Shown: positions 54,277 to 63,037, counted from the stretch's first letter. The stretch: DNA of 64,000 nt from an uncultured Rhodopila sp. (GCF_903944925.1 NZ_CAJATU010000199.1:1-64000), one strand, 5' to 3'. Program-made: numbers and translations. The notes: a model not told the origin generated them from the letters alone.

Positions 54277-55131
54277 ATGATTCTGATACACCGGCGCAAC
54301 CGCAAGCGCCGCACGGCGCACAGTGCGGTCCGCCGGCTGCTGGTGCCGCTGCTGTGTTCGCTCAACGCCTGCATGGGAAAACCGATGCCCGACGCTCACG
54401 TGCCGCCCTTTGCCAAAGTGCCTTTCGACCCGTTCTCCCGCCAGGCGGTCGTCGCCGTGACCTTGCGCGAATGGCGGCTGTTCGGGGAGACCGTGGCGGA
54501 CCCGGACGCCGAACCGCTCCGCACGGTAAAGCCGGAACGCGAGGAAGGGCTGTGGCAGCGTGTCGGCGAGTATTGGTGGCTCGGCCTCAACGCCGGTTCC
54601 CGGGAAAGCGGCTGGACCGGCAAGCATAACGGCGCGGGCACGGTGTTTCCCGCGGAGGACGACGGCGACTTCGCCTGGTCGGCGGCGTTCATTTCCTATG
54701 TCATGCGCATCGCCGGCGCCGGCGCACGCTTTCCATACTCCGGCGACCATGCCGACTACATCAACGCGGCGAAACGCGTCACTCTGGGCCAGGCAAGCAA
54801 CTGGCTGGTCGCCGCCGAGCGGGTGCAGGACTATGCGCCGCGCCCGGGCGACCTCGTCTGTTTCGGCCGCGGCACGGCGCGCGGCCTGCGCTACGAAGAC
54901 CTGCCGACGGCGGCGCTGTTTACCTCGCATTGCGATATCGTGGTCGATACGACAACGCCCGGCCGGATCGCCGTCATCGGCGGCAACGTCCAGGATTCGG
55001 TGACCATGAACACCGTGCCGGTGACCGGCGACGGCAAGCTGGCAACGCCGGATGGCGTGGTGCTGGACACGCGGTTTCCCTGGATGGCGGTGCTGCGCCT
55101 GCTGGTCGATGGCGAGTCACCCGCCGTGTAA
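54277..55131 (+). CDS. DUF2272 domain protein, probable lipoprotein
   Basis: A 284-residue protein. The N-terminus is basic then hydrophobic and has LCSLNAC near residue 33, a possible lipoprotein or loosely formed signal. The DUF2272 domain (about 90-280) shows YWWLGLNAGSRESGWTGKHN, FAWSAAFISYVMRIAGAG and HCDIVVDTTTPGRIAVIGGN (each quoted in full or part). The FAWSAAFISYVMR and APRPGDLVCF segments resemble NlpC/CHAP-like hydrolase folds. A TTG at 54274 precedes ATG 54277. Function unknown. Confidence 0.8.
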   Translation: MILIHRRNRKRRTAHSAVRRLLVPLLCSLNACMGKPMPDAHVPPFAKVPFDPFSRQAVVAVTLREWRLFGETVADPDAEPLRTVKPEREEGLWQRVGEYWWLGLNAGSRESGWTGKHNGAGTVFPAEDDGDFAWSAAFISYVMRIAGAGARFPYSGDHADYINAAKRVTLGQASNWLVAAERVQDYAPRPGDLVCFGRGTARGLRYEDLPTAALFTSHCDIVVDTTTPGRIAVIGGNVQDSVTMNTVPVTGDGKLATPDGVVLDTRFPWMAVLRLLVDGESPAV

Positions 55132-55155
55132 CCAGACCGCCCCGCCCGGCCTTGA

Positions 55156-55165
55156 GCCGATCGGC
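55156..55165. repeat. GCCGATCGGC, intergenic copy
   Basis: Copy of the iterated palindrome in the 81-bp gap between the DUF2272 gene and moeA. Confidence 0.8.
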
Positions 55166-55212
55166 GGCATTGCGCACAGTGGATGAACAAAACACCGCCT
55201 CCGGAGCCCGTG

Positions 55213-56418
55213 ATGATCAGCGTCGATGAAGCCCGCCAGACTATCCTCGACGCACTGCGCCCCACCCCGCCGGAGGTGGTGGCCCTGGCGGAGGCCTGGA
55301 ACCGGGTCACCGCGACGCCAGTCCGGGCGCGCCTGACCCAGCCGCCTGCCGATATATCCGCCATGGACGGGTACGCGGTGCGCGCCGCCGACGCGGTTCT
55401 GCACGCCACGCTGGCCGTTATCGGCGATGCCCCCGCCGGCCATCCGTTCGCCGGACGTGTCGGCGAGGGCGAGGCGGTGCGGCTTTTCACCGGCAGCGTC
55501 GTCCCGGCCGGCGCCGACTCGGTGATTATCCAGGAGGATGTGACCCGCGACGGCGACCGCATCCGCGTCAACGAGGCCGCAATCGTCGGACGCCACATCC
55601 GGCGCGCCGGGCAGGATTTCGCGGCCGGGGATGACGTGCTGCCGGCCGGGCGGCGGATCACCACGCGCGATGTCGGCCTCGCCGCCGCGGCCAACCACCC
55701 CTGGCTGACGGTGCATCGCCGGCCGCGCATCGCCATCCTGTCCACCGGCGACGAAATCGCCATGCCAGGGGAGCCGATTCCGCCGGGCGGCATTGTCAGC
55801 TCGAACTCGCACGCGCTGGCGGCTCTGGTCCGCGCCGCGGGCGGCGAGCCGATGATCCTGCCGAACGCGAGCGATGACGAGGCGGTCATCGGCGCGGTCG
55901 CCGATTCCATCGGCGGCATGGATCTGCTGGTCACGACCGGCGGCGCCTCGGTGGGTGACCATGACCTGGTGCTGTCGGCGCTGCAGGCGCGCGGCATGAC
56001 GCTGGATTTCTGGCAGATCGCGATGCGGCCGGGCAAGCCGCTGCTGTTCGGCCGGATGGGGGCGACTCCCGTCGTCGGTTTGCCGGGCAATCCGGTCTCC
56101 GCCCTGGTGTGCGCCATCCTGTTCCTGCTGCCGGCGCTGTCGCGTCTGTCCGGTCTGCCCGCCGCGCCGCCGCCGGTGACCACGGCGGTGCTCGGTGCGG
56201 CGCTGCGGGCGAACGACAAGCGGGCGGATCATTTGCGGGCAACGACCAGCGTCGACTCGAACGGGCGAATCGTCGCGACACCGTTCGCAGTGCAGGATTC
56301 GGCAATGCTGCGCCGGTTGGCGCAGGCGGACGCCCTGATTCTGCGCCCGCCGCACGCCCCCGCCCTGCCCATCGGCGCCGAGATCGGCATTATCCGGCTC
56401 GATTCCCTCGGGTTGTGA
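55213..56418 (+). CDS. moeA: Molybdopterin molybdenumtransferase MoeA
   Basis: A 401-residue enzyme inserting molybdate into adenylylated molybdopterin. Seen: DISAMDGYAVRAAD, RLFTGSVVPAGADSVIIQED, the MoCF/GEPH domain STGDEI and TTGGASVGDHDLV, and GLPGNPVSALVCA. ATG 55213 has GGAG 6 bases upstream; ATG 55183 would add ten residues. It lies just before lexA, the common alphaproteobacterial order. Confidence 0.95.
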   Translation: MISVDEARQTILDALRPTPPEVVALAEAWNRVTATPVRARLTQPPADISAMDGYAVRAADAVLHATLAVIGDAPAGHPFAGRVGEGEAVRLFTGSVVPAGADSVIIQEDVTRDGDRIRVNEAAIVGRHIRRAGQDFAAGDDVLPAGRRITTRDVGLAAAANHPWLTVHRRPRIAILSTGDEIAMPGEPIPPGGIVSSNSHALAALVRAAGGEPMILPNASDDEAVIGAVADSIGGMDLLVTTGGASVGDHDLVLSALQARGMTLDFWQIAMRPGKPLLFGRMGATPVVGLPGNPVSALVCAILFLLPALSRLSGLPAAPPPVTTAVLGAALRANDKRADHLRATTSVDSNGRIVATPFAVQDSAMLRRLAQADALILRPPHAPALPIGAEIGIIRLDSLGL

Positions 56419-56498
56419 GGCATCCGCCCGAAGACGAATCGGCGCTGCACGCGGGGATATTCAAAATTTATCCATTGTTTTGCTTGACGAGACGAACG

Positions 56499-56513
56499 GA
56501 ACCAACATAGAAC
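56499..56513 (+). promoter_or_regulatory. LexA operator (alphaproteobacterial SOS box)
   Basis: GAAC-N7-GAAC, the established alphaproteobacterial LexA site, 62 bases before the lexA start. A TTGACG at 56484-56489 could be the -35 box, with the operator covering the -10 region, so LexA would block its own transcription. Confidence 0.85.
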
Positions 56514-56575
56514 GGCCGTGACGGTTGCCGCTTTGTTCCTTACTTCTCGCCACAGTACCCGCAAGGACGCCTATC

Positions 56576-57295
56576 ATGTTGACCCGGAAACAGTATGAAC
56601 TTCTGGTGTACATCGACAGTCACCTGAAGCAGACGGGCTTCTCTCCCAGCTTCGAGGAGATGAAGGACGCGCTGAATCTGAGGTCCAAGTCAGGCATCCA
56701 TCGCCTGATCTCGGCGTTGGAGGAACGCGGCTATATTGCCAGGCGTCACCACCGCGCCCGGGCGCTGGATGTCTTGCGCCTGCCGGACAACATGACCGCG
56801 CAGGAAACCTCGGTCGCGGCATCCGGCGAATCGGCCGGCGGTTTTTCTCCCAATGTCATTCGCGGCGATTTCACCCAGCGGCTTGCGGGCGTGCGCACCG
56901 CGAGCGATGCCGGGGCGATCGCATTGCCGCTGTATGGCCGTATTGCAGCCGGACTGCCGATCGAGGCGCTGCGGGATACCGATGTGCATATCGAAGTGCC
57001 GATGGCTTTGCTCGGTGCCGGCGAACATTACGGTCTCGAGGTTTCCGGCGATTCGATGATCGAAGCCGGGATTCTGGATGGTGATACCGTGATTATTCTG
57101 AAAGGCGACACCGCGGAGAACGGGCAGATTGTCGTGGCGCTGGTCGACGACAATGAGGTGACCTTGAAGCGACTTCGCCGGAAGGGTAATTCGATCGCGC
57201 TGGAACCTTGCAACGAACGCTATGAGACACGGATTTTCCCGCCGGACCGGGTGAAGGTGCAGGGCCGTATCGTGGCGTTGATGCGGAAGTATTGA
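56576..57295 (+). CDS. lexA: LexA repressor
   Basis: A 239-residue SOS repressor and self-cleaving protease. Winged helix at 1-65 ([37 protein letters not shown]). The cleavage site is Ala125-Gly126 in GRIAAGLP, with nucleophile Ser160 ([10 protein letters not shown]) and general base Lys198 ([11 protein letters not shown]). All are in place. ATG 56576 gives the conserved N-terminus, although the frame is open from 56525. Its own SOS box lies upstream. Confidence 0.97.
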   Translation: MLTRKQYELLVYIDSHLKQTGFSPSFEEMKDALNLRSKSGIHRLISALEERGYIARRHHRARALDVLRLPDNMTAQETSVAASGESAGGFSPNVIRGDFTQRLAGVRTASDAGAIALPLYGRIAAGLPIEALRDTDVHIEVPMALLGAGEHYGLEVSGDSMIEAGILDGDTVIILKGDTAENGQIVVALVDDNEVTLKRLRRKGNSIALEPCNERYETRIFPPDRVKVQGRIVALMRKY

Positions 57296-57601
57296 CGCCT
57301 CCCGCCAGCCGATCGGCTACGCGTTTGATTCTGGTACTGGCACGTTGTGCCGCCGGCTCATCGATCCGAAAGGTAACATGCTGCGGTTCGTCGGCCGGCA
57401 TCCCGATGTCCCCTACCATGCACATACCCGCCGGGCACGTGCCGTCGGACGTCATGGCGGGCGCAGCCCTCCCTCGCGTGCTCGGTCGGCCACCATGACG
57501 TCCTCTAAGCGCCGATAAGCGCGGCGGCGGCGTCCGGTTCCCGGCAACCGCGCGGGCGCTTACGCGTTGTGCTTGGGCAACCCGGCCGGAGGCCTCTGAC
57601 C
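57296..57601. other. 306-bp gap, no gene seen
   Basis: No supported coding region. It contains one palindrome copy at 57308-57317, immediately after the lexA stop, and nothing else I recognise. Confidence 0.5.
57308..57317. repeat. GCCGATCGGC, intergenic copy
   Basis: Copy of the iterated palindrome starting 13 bases after the end of lexA. Confidence 0.8.
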
Positions 57602-58075
57602 ATGGACAAGACCGCTGCCGCACTCGTCAGCGTCGCCTCCGTCGCGACCGCCGCCGTTGTCGGCGCCAACTTTGGACCGCAACGCCCGCGCGAAGCCGTG
57701 TGGTATGGCGCGCTGCGCAAGCCATCCTACACCCCGTCGGGCTCGACCATCGGAATCGCCTGGGGCGTGCTGGAAACATTGCTGGCGCTGACCGGCTACC
57801 GGCTGCTGGCGAAGCCGGCCGGCACGGCGAGAGGGGTTGCGCTGGCGTCCTGGGCTGCGACGCTGGCCGGACTGGCGGGTTATCCGGCGACCTTCTTCGG
57901 CGGCAAGAAGCTCGGTGCGAGCGCCGCGGTGGCGACCGCCATGTGCGCCTCCACCGCGGCGACAGCCGTCACCGCGTCGAAGGTCGATGACGTGGCGGCG
58001 GTTTCGATGACGCCGCTTGTACTGTGGACCGCCTTCGCCGTGCTGCTGAGCGAGGAAGTCTGGCGACGGAACTGA
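57602..58075 (+). CDS. TspO/MBR-like membrane protein
   Basis: A 157-residue membrane protein with about five helices. It carries WYGALRKPSYTPSGS, followed by WGVLETLLALTGYRLL, the pattern around the first loop of TspO (tryptophan-rich sensory protein, binds porphyrins and affects membrane stress responses). The remainder is alanine-rich and less like classical TspO, so it is a divergent member. ATG 57602 chosen from the first helix. Confidence 0.72.
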   Translation: MDKTAAALVSVASVATAAVVGANFGPQRPREAVWYGALRKPSYTPSGSTIGIAWGVLETLLALTGYRLLAKPAGTARGVALASWAATLAGLAGYPATFFGGKKLGASAAVATAMCASTAATAVTASKVDDVAAVSMTPLVLWTAFAVLLSEEVWRRN

Positions 58076-58115
58076 TCCCCGCGCAACCCGGCCCTGCTAC
58101 GGACGTTTCGCTGAT

Positions 58116-58406
58116 ATGACCCCGAACGATGACATTCCCGGCGCGACGCCGCCCAGCCAATCCGAGATCCCGTCACGCCCGTTGCGCGCCGTAGGCCCGG
58201 AAAGCGAGGAACGCGGCGGACCCGAGACACCCGAAGAGAGCCTGGCCGATGAGCGTCCGGCCCGCATGCCGGACGGACGGCCGGGGGAAAGGGCGGGACT
58301 GCCGCCTGGCAGCTTGCCGGAACCGTATCTCGGTCCGCAGGGCGATGAGAACCGTGATCCTCCGCCGGATGCGCCGTCTCCAACCGGACCGGCCGACTCC
58401 ATTTGA
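58116..58406 (+). CDS. Disordered acidic/proline-rich small protein
   Basis: A 96-residue protein with no predicted fold: proline, glutamate, glycine and arginine dominate (PESEERGGPETPEESLADER). No family known to me, no signal peptide and only a weak ribosome-binding site. It lies between TspO-like and NUDIX genes on the same strand. It could be a real disordered protein or a chance frame in GC-rich DNA. Confidence 0.4.
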   Translation: MTPNDDIPGATPPSQSEIPSRPLRAVGPESEERGGPETPEESLADERPARMPDGRPGERAGLPPGSLPEPYLGPQGDENRDPPPDAPSPTGPADSI

Positions 58407-58484
58407 ACGATTCGATACTGTCGCCGTAATAAGCCTGTCCGTGTTAGCTTGCCCCGGGAATTCACCGGCAGGCGGTATCGGACC

Positions 58485-59027
58485 ATGACCAATCCTTACG
58501 TGACCCTCTCCTCCCGCGTCGCCTACGAAAACCCGTGGACCCGGCTGCGGGAGGATCGCATTCGCCGGCCGGACGGATCCGAAGGCGTCTACGGCGTGGT
58601 GGAGCGGCCCGATTTCGTCGTCATCGTGCCGTGGCAGGCCGGCCGGGTCACCCTCGTCGAGCAGTATCGGTATCCCGTCCATGCCCGGATGTGGGAGTTC
58701 CCGATGGGCATGTGGGAACAGGCGCCGGGAACCGATCCGGCGGTGCTGGCCGCTGCCGAACTGCGCGAGGAAACCGGGCTGGCCGCCGGCCACATGCTGC
58801 ATGCCGGGACGATCTTCCAGGGGCCGGGCTATTGCAGCCAGCGCGGGCACATCTTCCTCGCCACGGAGCTGACCCGCGGCGAAACCGCGCGTGAGGTCAG
58901 CGAACAGGACATGATCGCGCGGGAATTCCCGCTGGCAGAGCTGGAAGCGATGATCCGCACCGGGATTATTGTGGACGCGATGTCGGTGTCGGCGTTCGGT
59001 CTGCTGCGGGTCAAAGGGCTGCTGTGA
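58485..59027 (+). CDS. NUDIX hydrolase with altered NUDIX box
   Basis: A 180-residue protein of the ADP-ribose pyrophosphatase-like NUDIX group (VVIVPWQAGRVTLVEQYRYP, MWEFPMGMWEQ). The NUDIX helix ends AAAELREETGL, so the catalytic E-x-x-E-E is kept. The first arginine of RE-U-x-EE is alanine, the loop after the PMG glycine is two residues longer, and the G-x5-E glutamate is replaced (GTDP). Hydrolysis of a nucleoside diphosphate derivative is likely but substrate and efficiency are open. It overlaps the convergent MOSC gene by 17 bases. Confidence 0.85.
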   Translation: MTNPYVTLSSRVAYENPWTRLREDRIRRPDGSEGVYGVVERPDFVVIVPWQAGRVTLVEQYRYPVHARMWEFPMGMWEQAPGTDPAVLAAAELREETGLAAGHMLHAGTIFQGPGYCSQRGHIFLATELTRGETAREVSEQDMIAREFPLAELEAMIRTGIIVDAMSVSAFGLLRVKGLL

Positions 59028-59547
59028 GTCCCGGATCGTCGTCCCGGACGATCGGATCGCCCAGCCGGACCTGACCGGCTGACAGCAGCCGGGCAGTGAT
59101 CCCGCCATGGCCGCGCACCGCGTTGTAGCCGCCGGTTCCGAATTCGACCTCCATGCGAGAGCACGGGTGGCACTCCCCGGTGTACAGCAGCACGGCCGTG
59201 CCGAGCCGAAACCTGCGGCCCTTCAGGGCGAGCAGATTGATGCCGGACACCACGATGTTGCGGCGCAGTCGCCCCGGCTCGACCTGCCGCAGGCCGAGAT
59301 AGCCGGCGATGGCCGCCAGGTGTTCGCTTTGGATCAGCGTGACCTGGCGCGATCCGGTCGCCCGGCTTCGGTAGTGGTCGCCGCCCAAGCCGTGTTCCGG
59401 TTCCATGTCTGCCGTCTCTACCGGGACGAGCGGTTTATGGCGGGCGGGGCGCAGGCCGATCCAGACGACCACCCCCGGACGGGGTGGGGCGTCGAGCAGG
59501 CGGGCCAGCGGGGAAGCCGGGTTCATCAGATTGGCTGATTGCGGCAT
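59011..59547 (-). CDS. MOSC domain protein
   Basis: A 178-residue single-domain MOSC protein. HGLGGDHYRSRATGSRQVTLIQ and GINLLALKGRRFRLG are typical, and the conserved cysteine lies in TGECHPCSRME. MOSC proteins bind molybdenum cofactor sulfur and handle N-hydroxylated bases or transfer sulfur. The location close to moeA fits molybdenum cofactor use. A start at residue 8 (MNPASPLARLL) is also possible. Confidence 0.9.
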   Translation of the reverse strand: MPQSANLMNPASPLARLLDAPPRPGVVVWIGLRPARHKPLVPVETADMEPEHGLGGDHYRSRATGSRQVTLIQSEHLAAIAGYLGLRQVEPGRLRRNIVVSGINLLALKGRRFRLGTAVLLYTGECHPCSRMEVEFGTGGYNAVRGHGGITARLLSAGQVRLGDPIVRDDDPGLTAAL

Positions 59548-59662
59548 ATTTCCCGTTCGGGTTGTGACGAGGCGAGGCTGCGCATGACAAATTGATACAA
59601 GGTGGCTTGCGGGACACGTCCCGGCGTCACCAGGATAGCCTCAACAAGACAAGGGAGACGAC

Positions 59663-61219
59663 ATGTCCATCGGCAACCACGCTGCCCGGGCGCCCGACCG
59701 CGCCGCGGTGATCGATGGCGGCAGCGGGGAGATCGTTACCTACCGCGAGCTCGACGAACGCTCGAACCGCCTCGCGCAGTATCTCCATGCGGCGGGCCTG
59801 CGCCGCGGCGACACGGTCGCACTTTTCATGGAGAACACGCCACGCTTCCTGGAGGTGGTGTGGGCGACGCGCCGCTCCGGCCTGTATCTCACCGCGGTGA
59901 ACCGTTACCTGACCGCGGAGGAAGCCGCCTACATCATCGACGATTGCGACGCGAAGGTGCTGATCAGTTCCTTCGACCGGGCCGACGTCGTCTCCGCACT
60001 GCCGGGCCGCCTGCCCTACTGCCTCGATTTCCTGATGATCGGCGGCACCATTGCCGGCTGGACGTCCTACGAGGACACGGTCGCCGGCTTTCCGGCGCAG
60101 GCTTTGGACGAGCAATGGCTGGGCGAGCTGATGCTGTACAGCTCCGGCACCACCGGGCGTCCGAAGGGAGTCCGCAAGCCGTTGCAGGAAGTGAAATACG
60201 ACGCGGACGGCATGCTGTCGGATCTGCTGCGCGGCCTCGGGTTCGCCGGTACCACGGTCTACCTCTCGCCGGCGCCAATGTATCATGCCGCGCCGCTGGT
60301 GTTTTGCATCAGCGTGCAGTGTGCCGGCGGGACGGTGCTGATGATGCCGCGCTTCGACCCCGAGGAGGTGCTGGCGCTGATCGAACGCTACCGGGTGACG
60401 CACAGCCAGTTCGTGCCGACGATGTTGGTGCGCATGCTGAAACTGCCCGAGGAGGTGCGCCATCGGTACGATTTGTCCAGCCACCGCATCTCCATCCACG
60501 CCGCGGCACCCTGCCCTGTCGAGGTGAAGCGCTCGATGATCGATTGGTGGGGGCCGATCATCCATGAATACTACGGTGGTACGGAGGGCAACGGGCTGAC
60601 CTGGATCGATCCCGCTTCCTGGCTGGCGCACCCGGGTTCCGTGGGCAAGGCGGTCATCGGGGCGGTGCATATCTGCGACGAGGACGGAGCGGTGCTGCCG
60701 GCGGGCGAGACCGGGCTGGTGTATTTCGAACGCGATACCATACCGTTTGCCTACTACAAGGACCCGGAGCGCACTCGCGCCTCGCAGCACCCGCTGCATC
60801 CGACGTGGTCGACGCTCGGCGACCTCGGATACCAGGATGCGGAGGGGTATCTGTACCTGACCGACCGCAAGGCGTTCATGATCATTTCCGGCGGCGTGAA
60901 TATCTATCCGCGCGAGATCGAGGATACGCTGGTCGCGCACGAGGCGGTGCGCGACGTCGCGGTGTTCGGGCTGCCCGACCCGGACATGGGCGAGCAGGTC
61001 AAGGCCGTGGTGGAACTGATGGACGGCTTCGAGCCGTCGGACACGCTGGCGAGGGACCTGGTCGGGTTCGCCCGAACCCATCTGGCGCACTACAAAGTGC
61101 CGAAATCGCTGGATTTTATCGATGCTCTGCCGCGTTTGCCGACGGGCAAGCTGTACAAGCACGCCTTGCGGGCCGAGTATCTGGCACGGATGGCGGAAAC
61201 CCGTCCGGATCGGGTTTGA
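59663..61219 (+). CDS. AMP-forming acyl-CoA synthetase
   Basis: A 518-residue ANL ligase: P-loop MLYSSGTTGRPKGVRKPLQE, EYYGGTEGNGLTWID, hinge LGDLGYQDAEGYLYLTDRK and catalytic lysine in PRLPTGKLYKHALR. It resembles long-chain or bile/resin acid CoA ligases rather than acetyl-CoA synthetase. GGGAGACGAC precedes ATG 59663. It stands alone, with no beta-oxidation genes adjoining, so the substrate is unknown. Confidence 0.9.
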   Translation: MSIGNHAARAPDRAAVIDGGSGEIVTYRELDERSNRLAQYLHAAGLRRGDTVALFMENTPRFLEVVWATRRSGLYLTAVNRYLTAEEAAYIIDDCDAKVLISSFDRADVVSALPGRLPYCLDFLMIGGTIAGWTSYEDTVAGFPAQALDEQWLGELMLYSSGTTGRPKGVRKPLQEVKYDADGMLSDLLRGLGFAGTTVYLSPAPMYHAAPLVFCISVQCAGGTVLMMPRFDPEEVLALIERYRVTHSQFVPTMLVRMLKLPEEVRHRYDLSSHRISIHAAAPCPVEVKRSMIDWWGPIIHEYYGGTEGNGLTWIDPASWLAHPGSVGKAVIGAVHICDEDGAVLPAGETGLVYFERDTIPFAYYKDPERTRASQHPLHPTWSTLGDLGYQDAEGYLYLTDRKAFMIISGGVNIYPREIEDTLVAHEAVRDVAVFGLPDPDMGEQVKAVVELMDGFEPSDTLARDLVGFARTHLAHYKVPKSLDFIDALPRLPTGKLYKHALRAEYLARMAETRPDRV

Positions 61220-61305
61220 CGGGTGTGCACGGCTGCCATCATCGTCATGGTGCGCGCAGGCGCACCGTCTACGCCTTGCGGTCCCGATTTAGGCGGAGGC
61301 GGAGT

Positions 61306-61315
61306 GCCGATCGGC
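61306..61315. repeat. GCCGATCGGC, intergenic copy
   Basis: Copy of the iterated palindrome between the convergent acyl-CoA synthetase and metallopeptidase genes, a place where no shared promoter is expected. Confidence 0.8.
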
Positions 61316-61334
61316 GTCAACCGACCGCTCCGCA

Positions 61335-62036
61335 TCACCCGATCCGCAGCAGCCGCGCACCTTCGGCTCGCAGCCAGGGGATCGCCGCCTTCGTATGCGG
61401 CGTCAGTTCATCCACCAGCGCCCAGAACTTCGGGCCGTGGTTCATGTGCCGCAGATGCGCCACCTCGTGCGCCACGACGTAGTCCTGCACGAAGTGCGGC
61501 GCCATCACCAGCCGCCAGCTCAGCGCCAGCGATTTATCCGGGGCGCAGCTTCCCCAACGGCTCTTGGTATCCTTCATCGTGACGCGGTTCGGGGCGATGC
61601 CGATAAGGCCGGCCTTCGCCACCACCAGCCCGGTCAGCCGGCGGCGCGCTTCCTGGCGCAGGAAGTCGCGCACCCGCCGGGCGAGGAACTCGGCGGCCCC
61701 GGTCACATGCAGTTCCTGATCGAGCAGAAACGCGGCCCCTCGCGATGCGGGCGCATGCCGGATGCGGTGCGGCTCCCCCCCGATGGGCACCATTGCGCCG
61801 TCGGTGAACTTGACCGCATCGGGGAGAGCGGCCAGCCGATTGGCGACCCAATCCGCGTGCCCCATCAGCAGCGCCATGCCGGCCTTGCGGGTGGCACGCA
61901 TGGGCAAAGTCACGACAACGGCGCCTCCGGTGGGATCGATACGCAAGGATACGCGGCGGGCCCTGGCGCTGCGGCGCCATGTCACCCGGGTCGGGCCGGA
62001 TGGCAGGGCAAGCATCTCGGGCGGAAACGCGTCCAT
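61335..62036 (-). CDS. YgjP-like zinc metallopeptidase (DUF45/M48 type)
   Basis: A 233-residue cytoplasmic zinc protein. The metal site is HEVAHLRHMNHGPKFW, HExxH with the third ligand histidine shortly after. Before it come MKDTKSRWGSCAPDKSLALSWRLVMAP (two quoted motifs), the conserved YgjP/SprT-like block. Such proteins sit in the DUF45 family and are linked to type I restriction systems or stress; none is present here. It diverges from znuA and the Zur box lies 71 bases before its start, so zinc may affect both. Confidence 0.88.
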   Translation of the reverse strand: MDAFPPEMLALPSGPTRVTWRRSARARRVSLRIDPTGGAVVVTLPMRATRKAGMALLMGHADWVANRLAALPDAVKFTDGAMVPIGGEPHRIRHAPASRGAAFLLDQELHVTGAAEFLARRVRDFLRQEARRRLTGLVVAKAGLIGIAPNRVTMKDTKSRWGSCAPDKSLALSWRLVMAPHFVQDYVVAHEVAHLRHMNHGPKFWALVDELTPHTKAAIPWLRAEGARLLRIG

Positions 62037-62106
62037 GGATTGAATGCGCAGATCATCCGTCGATTCGTCAATGCGGCTCTTGAGCCAGGCGGCCGACAGC
62101 AGTATG

Positions 62107-62121
62107 TGTTATAATATAACA
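62107..62121. promoter_or_regulatory. Zur box
   Basis: TGTTATAATATAACA, a perfect palindrome with 7-bp arms around one base, matches the alphaproteobacterial Zur consensus (TGTTATANTATAACA). It contains a TATAAT -10-like hexamer at 62110-62115 and lies 15 bases before the znuA start, so a zinc-bound Zur would block transcription. Could also serve the divergent gene ending at 62036. Confidence 0.85.
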
Positions 62122-62136
62122 TTTTGAGGATCGGCC

Positions 62137-63027
62137 ATGAACCGCCGCACCCTGATCGCGTCCCTCGGGCTGGCAGGTCTGGCCTGGTCCCGGGCGCGGG
62201 CGGCGAGCGCACTGCCGGTGGTCGCCAGTTTCTCCATCCTCGCCGACATGGTCCGCTGCGTCGGCGGCGAGGCGGTTGCGGTGACCGCTTTCGTCGGCCC
62301 GGACCAGGACGTTCATACCTACGACCCGAGGCCGAAGGATCTGCGCACACTGATGGCGGCCAGCCTGCTGGTGCAGAACGGCCTCGGGCTTGAGGGCTGG
62401 ATGGTCCGGCTGACCGGTTCGGCCGGGTTCAAGGGCCGCATCGTCACCGCGACGGAGAAGGTCGTGCCGCGGACCATGGCGGAAACGCGCGGCGTCATCG
62501 CAACCGACCCGCACGCCTGGCAGGACCCGCGCAATGCCGTGCTGTATGTGCAGGCGATCCTGGAGGGGTTGGTCGCGGCCGACGGCGCGAACGCCGCACT
62601 CTATCGCGCCAATGCGGAGGAGTATTCGGCACGGATCGCCGAAACCGACGCCTGGATCATGCGGACACTCAAGCCGATAGAGATGGAGCGCCGGCGGATC
62701 ATCACCACGCATGACGCGTTCGGCTATTACGGCGCGCGCTACGGAATCGAGTTCCTGGCGGCGGAAGGGATCAGCACGGAGTCCGAACCCTCCGCCCGGG
62801 CGATTGCGGCGCTGGTCGAGCAGATCAGGCGGGAAAAGGTGGGGGCCGTGTTCATCGAGAACATGACCGGCGACCGGATGGCCCGGATGCTGGCACGGGA
62901 GACCGGGGCGGTGCTGGGCGGCACGGTCTACTCCGACGCGCTGTCACGGCCCGACGGGCCGGCGCCGACGTATCTGGGCATGCTGCGATACAACACGGCG
63001 CTGTTCGCGGCGGCGATGCGCGGATAG
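62137..63027 (+). CDS. znuA: Zinc/manganese ABC transporter substrate-binding protein
   Basis: A 296-residue ZnuA/TroA-family binding protein. A short signal peptide (to about ARA-ASA, residue 22) has RR at position 3-4. Metal ligands are in QDVHTYDP, TDPHAWQDPRN, TTHDAFGYY and the aspartate of YSDAL. No histidine-rich loop is present, as in Mn/Zn/Fe members lacking it. The Zur box directly upstream argues for zinc. The permease and ATPase genes do not follow; the next gene is a convergent oxidoreductase. GAGGA lies 6 bases before ATG 62137. Confidence 0.88.
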   Translation: MNRRTLIASLGLAGLAWSRARAASALPVVASFSILADMVRCVGGEAVAVTAFVGPDQDVHTYDPRPKDLRTLMAASLLVQNGLGLEGWMVRLTGSAGFKGRIVTATEKVVPRTMAETRGVIATDPHAWQDPRNAVLYVQAILEGLVAADGANAALYRANAEEYSARIAETDAWIMRTLKPIEMERRRIITTHDAFGYYGARYGIEFLAAEGISTESEPSARAIAALVEQIRREKVGAVFIENMTGDRMARMLARETGAVLGGTVYSDALSRPDGPAPTYLGMLRYNTALFAAAMRG

Positions 63028-63037
63028 GCGCCCGGAT

